Assembly (NCBI GenBank): GCA_039000515.1 | Contig: JBCFYV010002255.1 | Location: forward strand, 46,472,812-46,536,811 | DNA length: 64,000 nt | From: Timema cristinae | Lineage: Eukaryota > Arthropoda > Insecta > Phasmatodea > Timematidae | Reading direction: 5' to 3' | Shown here: positions 56,731 to 64,000 of the stretch, piece by piece | How positions within the stretch are numbered: position 1 is the stretch's first letter | Layout of the letters: each line of letters starts with the position of its first letter | Program-made: the position numbers and the translations under genes | Notes under the pieces: generated by a model | What the model was told of the DNA's origin: nothing | The model's database searches: none | The model's input: the letters and a program-made list of their open reading frames with translations, nothing else

Positions 56731-57464
56731 ATGGAAGGTCAAGACGTTTATGGCAGCATGCCAAAGCCTGCGAAACCACTCGCCATCACCAGTATTTTCA
56801 ACACCTTGTTCCCGCTGGATGGAGTCGACGCCAAGCGGGTCGTCGTCGGCATGAGTGTCAAGAACAACTTTACGCCCTTTGTCCAGCTAGAAAAATGCGG
56901 AGGGAACTGGTGCAGTTTAACCGTACAGAATGGCAAGAACTGGGCACCTACAAGTCGGTCATATCAAAGTTTTTCACCAACACACAGCCTCCTCAGAAGA
57001 TTAGTCTGACTAATAACGAAATCTCTCTGAGACGCATGTGCGGTGACCGTATGGTTGTCATCAACGAGAAACAAGACGCTGGAATCAAACGGGTCGCCTA
57101 TCTAGCACCTAGCTGGGCGCGTCTTTGTGAGGTGTGGGACCTCATCGACGTCGCCGTCGACCGACGGGACATGTGGTCGACACCTGTCGCACGCTATTGC
57201 AACAATTTGATCGACACAATCGTCGTGGATGTATGCGACACGCTAACAGAATCGACGGATGTGATCAATCTAGAACAACCTACGGTGGAAACTCACATCA
57301 AAAACCTGGATCTTATCAGTGCTACCTACTATACACGTCAAGTCATCGGTTTGGACTATTACATGTTGGATTGTGAACTAAAAACAATTTTACTAACGCA
57401 TCTAAAAGACACTGTTGAAAAACGTATGAACGAATATATGCGTCATTCCTGTAAAAGTGTATAA
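56731..57464 (+). pseudogene. Last Polinton protein, possible PC4-like domain, frameshifted
   Basis: ATG 56731 (MEGQDVYGSMPKPAKPLA). After 'AKRVVVGMSVKNNFTPFVQL' the frame changes near 56893. The next frame continues 'RRELVQFNRTEWQELGTYKS', 'KISLTNNEISLRRM' and a helical C-terminus to TAA 57462-57464. The beta-strand pattern with a basic residue before F-PFVQL and the V-F-x-x-EW-L helix start resembles the PC4/p15 single-stranded-DNA-binding fold. That assignment is an inference from pattern only. An AATAAA signal overlaps the stop (57464-57469). Length would be ~240 residues. Confidence 0.5.
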
Positions 57465-57765
57465 TAAATATTATGTATGATGATGTATTTAATATTTATA
57501 AATATTTATATTTGTAATGTAAGTGTTTTATTCACGCAAACCCTATTTATCCTTACTCGTAGTGTAACCAGATATGAGTCTAGATTTGTCAAACAGCTAA
57601 TCTTATAAATCCATACATGTCCCCGGTAGATACCAAACAGACAATTTTATTAGACTTTTGTGTGGTATAGCGGCCCCTAACTGAGAATTATAAACCACTG
57701 TGACGTTTCCTCCTGGAAAGAGAGAGGCCCCTAAATGTGTATTATAAAGCTGTGTAAATGCTACC
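57465..57765. other. Polinton 3' noncoding interval
   Basis: AT-rich, with 'tataaatattatg' words and a poly(A) signal at its start. Nothing coding is supported. It leads into the right repeat array. Confidence 0.6.
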
Positions 57766-58883
57766 ACTATTCCTGTCTCTACTTGTCTTGTCGATCCGCC
57801 AAACAGGCGCCAGGTATGAGTCATCAGGGTTGCGACAGAGCGATGACGTCATCGGTAAAACCCTTTGCAAGTGAAGGTTGCGACATCATTCAAGGCCATG
57901 ATCTATTCTTGTCTCGACTTGTCTTGTCGTCCCGCCAAACTGGCGCCAGGTATGAGTCATCAGGGTTGCGACAGAGCGATGACGTCATCGGTAAAACCCA
58001 TTGCAAATGAGGGTTGAGACATCATTCAAGGTCGTGTCTCGACTTGTCTTGACTTTTCTCGACTTGTCTTGTCAACACGCAAGACTGGCGCCAGGTATGA
58101 GTCATCAGGCTTGCGACAGAGCGATGACGTCATCGGTAAAACCCATTGCAAGTGAAGGTTGCGACATTATTCAAGGCCATGATCTATTCTTGTCTCGGCT
58201 TGTCTTGTCAACCCGCCAAACTGGTGCCAGGTATGAGTCATCAGGGTTGCAACAGAGCGATGACGTCATCGGTAAAACCCATTGCGAATGAGGGTTGCGA
58301 CATCATTCAAGGTCGTGTCTCGACTTGTCTTGACTTGTCTTGTCAACACGCCAGACTGGCGCCAGGTATGAGTCCTCAGGGTTGCGACAGAGCGATGACG
58401 TCATCGGTAAAACCCATTGCAAGTGAAGGTTGCGACATCATTCAAGGCCGTGATCTATTCTTGTCTCGACTTGTCTTGTCAACCCGCCAAACTGGCGCCA
58501 GGTATGAGTCATCAGGGTTGCAACAGAGCGATGACGTCATCGGTAAAACCAATTGCAAATGAGGGTTGCGACATCTTTCAAGGTCGTGTCTCGACTTGTC
58601 TTGTCAACGCGCCAGTCATCAGGAAAACACAATGCCACATAGAAAGGGAGTGGGAAAGAGTTGCCGGGGGTCAATGACCTCATGTACTAGCTCACTATTT
58701 CAAGGTCACGATCTATTCCTGTCTCTACTTGTCTTGTCATGCCGCCAAACTGGCGCCAGGTATGAGTCATCGGGAAAACCCATGGGGGGGGGAGTGTTGC
58801 GACATCACACGCAATGATTACGTCACACAACTCGGGGTCAAAGGTCAAAGGTAAAATTGGTGCCAAACGTCCTGTAAGCTACT
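57766..58883 (-). repeat. Right terminal inverted repeat: ~136-bp units with bZIP-type sites
   Basis: GGCGCC (or GGTGCC) palindromes at 57806, 57942, 58087, 58223, 58358, 58494 and 58752 give spacings of 136, 145, 136, 135, 136 and 258. Most units contain, in order, 'aggtATGAGTCATcagg', 'gttgcgacagagcga', 'TGACGTCAtcgg', 'aaaacccattgcaa', 'gtctcgacttgtcttg'. TGAGTCA is the AP-1 consensus and TGACGTCA the CRE consensus. Six CREs are intact; the AP-1 site is changed to GAGTCCT at 58370. The terminal ~200 bases (from 58680) match the left end most closely. Confidence 0.9.
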
Positions 58884-59610
58884 GAGAAGATACCTCAGGG
58901 GCAGAGACCCCAACAGCAGGTCCAGCAGCCTGGGCAACTAAAGGGGTCGCGGTCAGATGTTGTGGCTCCACCCCCACAACAATGGGGTATCCGGGGTTTC
59001 AGCCAACCCTCCCTATAGGGATTTCTACGTTGGAGGCCACCGCCTACGTACCAGAGGGGGCAAACCAGCCCACAGCCTCAAGTATCTGTGACACATGTGG
59101 GTTACCCTCCTGGACCAGTGTGGTATCCTTTCTGGGAGCCAGCTCCAGGTTTCCCGCCTCACACTGGAGAGGGGAACATCTACGGTCAAGTCACCAATGA
59201 AGGGGTGTACGTCAGTAACGACGCTCATGATAGTAAAGAGTTTATGGGCCAGGCATCTGGGGCGGCTCCAATAACAAGCGGAAGAAGCGGAAGGGACAAG
59301 GAGGTGTAAGGCCTATTTCTCCGTACAACAAGCGGGGGAGAGAATGACAGATGGGCCTTGAAGCTAGAAGAGAGGAGGAAAGAAGGCTGTAGAAAACACC
59401 TCCGCGACAATATTCGAGTGATTATGGTGCTAGGTGAGAAGCGTCAAACTCCCTACCCCTTTCTTATATTCCTCCAGTGAGAAGGGGGTGGTGAGTGACG
59501 CAGTAGGAGGTGACTATTGTGTAAGGGCAAGCACCTACAATGTTTTTGGACGCGATTGTAGGAGTGACTTGTTGTAGGAAGGAGAGGAGGAGATCGGAAG
59601 ATTCTCGAAA
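58884..59610 (+). pseudogene. gag: Gypsy-2 gag C-terminus, resumed after the Polinton
   Basis: Directly after the target duplication the frame continues the interrupted gag with Gln/Pro-rich sequence (PQGQRPQQQVQQPGQL) and stops soon after. The rest up to ~59610 has Gly/Arg/Lys-rich fragments in several frames. No CCHC knuckle is readable. Confidence 0.6.
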
Positions 59611-60965
59611 TGTCCGAAAGTGAAATTGAAGGTTGGGGGCCAGACGGTGAGCTGTTTATTGGATTCTGGGGTGGAGGTGAGTTGTGTGTCCGAGGACTTT
59701 GCTAACGTGATCCTGGAACACAACCTCCACCTTATGAGTCTACCACTTCCTCGCATGGTGATAGTCGGCGTGACGAGCAGGAAGAGCCCCGCCATCATCC
59801 GCCAACTCTAGCTGAGTGTGGAAGGTTTAGGTCCTGGGAAGAGCGTCAACTGTTTAGTGGTAAGGGTTCTTATCAAGCCCGTGATACTGGGAGTGGACTT
59901 CTTGGAGGGTCATTCTATTACATTGGATTTTGGTAGGCAGTCTATTTGCGTCGGGGGCGGTCGTTTGGAGGCGGCTCTCCAGGGAAAACCGATCCACTGG
60001 GGTGCGAATCCTGATAGGCTCACTATCGGTGCGCTCGTCGTCACAGTTGAAGATGGGGGCAGAGCTTGGTAACGTCCCTGTTGGGTTGAGAGAAACTATT
60101 CCTTTTCACCGCGGGAGACCACTTCCTACCGATGTGAAACTAAAGAGTTTTGTAGGTGAAATGATCACTCTGGACCATGAGCGGCGGGAGATCGTGCACA
60201 GCTTACTCCAAGATTACAGGGAAGCTTTCACAGATCGGCCGGGTTTGAACTTCACGTATCGGGCCAACATCCGCCTAAGTGACACGTAGGCGTGTTTCAG
60301 GCACAGTTATCCTCTGCCCAAGGCCTACGAAAAAGATCTTGACGCCCACATGAGGGAGCTACTTAGACATGGTATTGTGAGTCACTGTTCCAGCCCTTAC
60401 GCCAATCCGTTGGTTTGGGTTATTAAAAAGGACCACTCTGTTCGCCTTTGTTTGGATGCTCAACAAGATTATTGTTAGGGATAGAGAGGCTCCAACGCTC
60501 ATCAGTGATATGCTCCATGATATCGGTACCTGAGTACTAGTAATATGACACAAGGGTATTATCAGCTCGCGTTGGAAGAGGAAGCCCGTTTGTACAAAAA
60601 CAGGCAGTTTTTGTTTCAACGTGGTTCCTTTCGGCATTAGTAACACCGTCGCCGAGTTCACCTGGTGTATAGATCTGGTTCTTGGTGAGGAATGTTGTGG
60701 TTTTGCTCGGGCCTATGTCGACGACATTTTGGTGAACTCTTCAACGTTTGACGAACACATCGAGCACCTCAGGACCGTGCTCAAGAAGATAATTAGTGCC
60801 AACATGAACATCAAGTTGGGCAAGTCTCTATGTTTTAGGCAGGAGGTACCATTTCTCGGGCACATCTTGACGCCGAACAGAACCAGACCACACCCAGATA
60901 AGGTGAAGGTGATCACCGATTATCCTACGCCGAAGAACAAAACCCAAATAAAGGCTTTCTTATAA
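59611..60965 (+). pseudogene. pol: Gypsy-2 protease and reverse transcriptase, truncated
   Basis: Protease: 'VSCLLDSGVEVSCVSEDF' (~59650), where the usual DTG reads DSG, then 'PVILGVDFL' (~59880). Reverse transcriptase: 'HGIVSHCSSPYANPLVWVIK' (~60372), 'GYYQLALEE', 'FQRVPFGISN', 'YVDDILVNSS' (~60715) and 'VPFLGHILT'. It ends in 'NKTQIKAFL' at 60961, where the next base run gives a stop in unrelated AT-rich DNA. Breaks occur near 59810, 60290, 60450-60540 and 60600. RNase H and integrase are missing. Confidence 0.85.
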
Positions 60966-61684
60966 AAGCAATCTTAACATTTTTCAATTTTAGTATTTAA
61001 TTACAATATTGTTGACATTTTCTCTGCAAATAAATAGTTTTGTTTATTTGAGGTAATTAACGTTCATTTTCTGAAAAAACTTATTATATCAAAACATGGG
61101 AACTTTTAAGAGTAAGAGCGAAAGATTTTTACCAACTTTTCCGAGATGGTATTTTCTTGCACCTTCCAGTGTTCTTATACATATCACAATCAACTTTCCC
61201 TCCGAAGGAAATTGTGCTAGGGATTTAGTTTATAGTGTATTGTCTTAGTTTTACACTTATTATTCTACGATGGTAAGAAGAACCTTCGTTGTAATCCCCA
61301 ACAAAATTGTAAATACAAGAGCTTGTTGATAATTCGGAGGAATTGGGGATCGAACCTGTCCTGATTAAATACCGTCAATTTCTATACCAAAAATAAAAAA
61401 TAATCATAGACGGAATCTTAAGAAAATTAATTATTAAGTAGAATCATTTTCACTTAATTTAAACAAATAATTTAAAAAAAATGTTCCTTAATATCACATA
61501 TCCTGAAGGAATATAATAAGGCAAAAATGTAACAAAGTAAAAAGTCTCCAATTATTTTGTCACAAAAAGGGTTGACGTGCATTTTTGACATTCATAGTTC
61601 CGATATTGATACCACTGTGTTTATTTTTATAAATACTTTTTTTTTGTGATACGGAATATTGACGTACCTTATTTTTGACCTCCA
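60966..61684. other. AT-rich flank of gypsy-2
   Basis: No coding signal. It begins exactly where the gypsy-2 homology stops, so the truncation junction is at ~60965. Confidence 0.5.
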
Positions 61685-62462
61685 TATTATCGAGGATGGT
61701 AGTAGACAATATAATATCGTAGTAACATGAAGTTATTTGTATTTCGAGAAACTTCATGAGTACAATATCAGTGTTTTATAAATATAATTCAACATTTTAA
61801 TTTATATTTAAGAGATTATGTACGGCACAGTAATTTAATTTAATTTTCAAATTAATATAAAAGTCAATAATAAAACATGTTTAGTTGAGAGAGTGAACAA
61901 TAACCACATTGGTAGTAATAACTGTGTTGTTTATGTGAGTATGTAGGAATGACACTTTTGTGAGAGGTTCATCTATCAATAGAAATAAGATTACATGTAT
62001 AAATAGCATTGTTAAAAATCATACACATAGACCACGCTGTTATGGAAGAAAAGGGTGTATGCGGGTATATACCTTCTGAGGTAGCTGAATCCCCGGTGTT
62101 TTAACTCCCAATGGTAGAGCGTCTGCCCATGAGTTGTAAGCAGCATTCCAGTCCTTAGCTGCTGAAATAAATATAAATATTCCGAAATTAATACTATTGA
62201 CATAAAATATTTACGGTAAGTTTCGAAATTTTAGTAATAGTGATTTTCAATATCCTCTAATAACCATGTTTATACATTATATCTAGTTTAAATTAATTGA
62301 AAAAGTCACCTGACCACGGAAATTGAGCTCGAGACATTTACCTTAGGGCACATATGCTCTATTACTGAGCTATCTACGATTCAACCCATGTTTCAGCTCA
62401 TTCCTTACTCATAGTTGAAGGCTGAGTCTGTGATGGATGTGTGAAAACTTTAGCTACATATG
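61685..62462. repeat. Duplicated block with exon, copy 2 (partner 37800-38760)
   Basis: Same anchors in the same order as copy 1, with many substitutions and small deletions. The minus-strand intronic tRNA-like segment ('gatagctcagtaatagagca' through 'gtctcgagctcaat') at ~62318-62386 is better preserved than in copy 1. Confidence 0.9.
62040..62161 (-). CDS. Candidate last exon of an unidentified gene, copy 2
   Basis: Acceptor TTATTTCAG (to 62162), two bases completing a split codon, 39 codons, TAA at 62040-62042. The peptide begins AKDWNAAYNSWADALPLG, then VKTPGIQLPQKV. A small deletion after QKV relative to copy 1 shifts the frame and shortens the C-terminus. It joins in phase with the exon 62897-62973, giving a consistent gene model that continues beyond the right edge of the window. 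Confidence 0.6.
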
Positions 62463-62896
62463 ACTGACCAATAATATGCGAGTGATCATACTTGTGTCAT
62501 CTGACACCTGGGAGGAATGTTATTCAGCTAAGTATGTGATATTAGTTTTAAATTTTAACGTGAAATTCTAATCAATTTCCTTGCACTTTACAAACTCAAA
62601 CACAAGACTAAGTATTAAGTTATCAGTGGAAAATTACTCCGAACACGAGATGAATTCAGGTTAAATAAATGGTTTAGCATTAGCATACTAAGATAAAGGT
62701 CCCAAAATCTATTATTGTGCATCTTTGAATATTCATCTAATTTAAATTAATTGAACTGTTATTCTTTCAATACGGACAGTAACATAATTACAATTATTTT
62801 CAGCTTGTGTTTAAATATTTTTTTTACCGGTGTTCTTAAATGTATTGAATCAAATCGCAAGTAACTAAGTACATTTAAAGTAAGCAACTGTCTCAC
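62387..62896. other. Intron of the unidentified minus-strand gene
   Basis: Lies between the two candidate exons (the whole intron is 62162-62896). AT-rich, with no independent feature other than the tRNA-like segment at its left. Confidence 0.45.
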
Positions 62897-62973
62897 CTTC
62901 TAGTTTCCCAACCTCGACATATTTGTGTCCCAACATGTAGTTCCCAACAGCTCTTAACAGATCTTTGAACCTC
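62897..62973 (-). CDS. Candidate internal exon of an unidentified gene
   Basis: Minus strand: acceptor TTTCAG, then one base, 25 codons (FKDLLRAVGNYMLGHKYVEV, GKLE) and one base before donor GTGAGA (62891-62896). The incoming split codon needs two bases from an upstream exon outside the recognised region. The outgoing base joins the next exon's two bases in frame. I do not recognise the protein family. Confidence 0.55.
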
Positions 62974-63377
62974 CTGAAACTTATCAAGCAAGAAGAAATA
63001 AATAAAATATTTTGGTCAGGCTCATATTGACAATATAATTATTTAAGCAAAATATCTTATTACAAGCTACTCAAGAAATACACCAATGAAGTTATGGTTT
63101 ATTTCAGTCATTTCCGTGGAAACGAGCGTACATTATTGGGTCGATTATAAGAATAATTTTATTGTTGGAGTTTTGTAAATCAGATGTCGGATTTATTTTA
63201 ACTCTAAAAATACACGTCATATAATATTGATAAAATACAATTTTATAAATATAGTCCAGCAAGTACGTAGTTGGAAATGAATAAAATATAATATTTTGAC
63301 AGTATAACCAAAATTTGAAAGGATTTAGTTAAATTATATTATTAAAATTAACTTTATTTTTTAATTCGAAGTCTTTA
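62974..63377. other. AT-rich, upstream intron or flank
   Basis: No exon or repeat recognised. Confidence 0.4.
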
Positions 63378-63577
63378 GGCCAGTTTCATAGTCAAATTTA
63401 GTACGCCTCAAGTGCGGCGCTACACTAAGTACATGACGACACCTACCTGAACCAGAATGGAATGGGCCGTTCTCGCATTGGAAACTGGCCCATTCCATTC
63501 TGGTTTAGGTAGGTGTCGTCATGTACTTAGTGTAGCGCCGCACTTGAGGCGTACTAAATTTGACTATGAAACTGGCC
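63378..63577. mobile_element. 200-bp foldback MITE with 91-bp arms
   Basis: The left arm 63378-63468 (GGCCAGTTTCATAGTC..) is the inverted copy of the right arm 63487-63577, with one mismatch that I can see (CCTACCTGAACC versus CCTACCTAAACC). An 18-base spacer lies between. Flanks CTTTA and CTTTG may be the target duplication. No coding capacity. Superfamily not assigned. Confidence 0.9.
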
Positions 63578-64000
63578 CTTTGTCTTAGAATTGTAATTGT
63601 ATATTTATCTTTTATTTATTCTAAACCCTTAATATAGTGTATTATTATCGCAGCACATATCGGTTATCACGCAGAACAGACGTTAAGATCGTTTAGGTTG
63701 GTTTAGCCATGATGGGCAGTTTCGAGCTCGAAATCCGGACGGGTGTTTTGAGAGTGTTTTTGCGTAAATTGTCTCCTAACTGTCACCATACTATATTATA
63801 CACAATTCACGGCACTCATTACTAAACTAACAAAGATTAAAGCAGCACTCTACCACCAATCACTCAGCCATTAATGTTATTTCAAGGGTAAAAGACTAGA
63901 CATTACTAACATCTTCCTCGAGAGTATTGGTCCGCAACCGGTGGGCCGTATGACTATACCTACATAGCAGATGGACCGTATTATTGTTACAACATATCTT
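63578..64000. other. Right edge of window, no gene recognised
   Basis: AT-rich. At ~63929 'ggtccgcaaccggtgggccg' resembles the terminal segment of hAT-type elements and may start another transposon that continues beyond the window. Confidence 0.3.

Larger units (their letters stand above)
44540..58883 (+). mobile_element. Polinton/Maverick element, 14,344 bp, degenerate
   Basis: Ends: AGTAGCTTACAGG at 44540 and its inverted copy to CTACT at 58883. The outer ~50 bases of the two ends are inverted copies of each other. Flanking 6-mers GAAAAG (44534-44539) and GAGAAG (58884-58889) form a target duplication with one change. 5'-AG ends and 6-bp duplications are the established Polinton signature. 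All recognised genes lie on the plus strand: polymerase B, ATPase, small basic/hydrophobic protein, conserved protein, integrase, minor capsid, major capsid fragment, YVKG protein, protease, last protein. The stops, frameshifts and a deletion across the capsid genes make it non-functional. Confidence 0.95.
42546..60965 (+). mobile_element. Truncated Ty3/gypsy element (gypsy-2) split by a Polinton
   Basis: The left part (42546-44539) holds a probable 5' LTR, primer-binding site and gag. The right part (58884-60965) holds gag C-terminus, protease and reverse transcriptase. The two parts are separated only by the 14.3-kb Polinton and its target duplication. The element breaks off at 60965 inside the 'KTQIKAFL' motif that precedes the RNase H region. 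RNase H, integrase and 3' LTR are therefore absent. All genes carry frameshifts and stops. Confidence 0.85.

Noticed and set aside
57766..58620. Overlapping plus-strand frames with 'SHQGCDRAMTSSVKPIA' repeats
   Set aside because: They lie in the ~136-bp terminal repeat units of the Polinton, shift frame between units and are mirrored in the left arm.
59225..59410. Minus-strand frame over gypsy-2
   Set aside because: Antisense shadow of the decayed gag/pol linker.

Overview
This is 64 kb of AT-rich invertebrate nuclear DNA, most probably from an arthropod and plausibly an insect. That view rests on the spliceosomal introns, the tRNA-derived SINEs, and the mariner, hAT, Ty3/gypsy and Polinton elements. 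No species can be named from sequence alone. I found no complete host gene. The window is a transposon-on-transposon landscape with a few duplicated host-like exons, clustered minisatellites and one 100-N assembly gap at 23258-23357.

Layout: (a) 1-3960 is a decayed Polinton/Maverick-related fragment. It has two minus-strand Polinton-type small genes next to GGCGCC-rich terminal-type repeats, and it is interrupted by a SINE. (b) 5462-15656 is an essentially intact minus-strand Ty3/gypsy retrotransposon: two 854-bp LTRs that I could not tell apart, a 4-bp CTCT target duplication, gag, a canonical -1 frameshift heptamer, and pol (PR-RT-RH-IN). (c) 15.8-17.0 kb is a dead mariner. (d) 18.1-18.7 kb is a LINE 3' fragment in which a 63-bp coding segment was amplified in tandem. 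(e) 21.1-24.8 kb holds three minisatellite arrays (48, 19 and 33 bp) around the gap. (f) 27.7-37.1 kb holds members of a tRNA-derived SINE family. One is split by a foldback-ended MITE and one sits inside a hAT transposase fragment. (g) Two pairs of diverged duplicated blocks lie at 30.7/41.8 kb and 37.8/61.7 kb. The second pair carries a duplicated last exon of an unidentified minus-strand gene. (h) About 42.5-60.97 kb is a second, truncated gypsy element, and a 14,344-bp Polinton (44540-58883) is inserted in its gag region. (i) 63.4-63.6 kb is a near-perfect 200-bp foldback MITE.

The Polinton is the most informative object. It starts 5'-AGTAG, ends CTACT-3' and has a 6-bp target duplication (GAAAAG/GAGAAG). 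All recognised genes lie on the plus strand, in this order: protein-primed DNA polymerase B, packaging ATPase, a small basic/hydrophobic protein, a conserved Polinton protein, DDE integrase with chromodomain, minor capsid, major capsid (C-terminal part), a conserved protein with a YVKG motif, an adenain-type cysteine protease, and a last protein with a possible PC4-like domain. Nearly all are broken by stops or frameshifts. Two jelly-roll capsid genes appear to be joined by an internal deletion, so this copy should be dead. Its polymerase gene appears to begin with three short upstream exons separated by introns, all in phase 1. Its terminal inverted repeats are arrays of a ~136-bp unit. Most right-hand units combine an AP-1-type site, a CRE-type site and a GGCGCC palindrome, and the left array opens onto a TATA box just before the polymerase.
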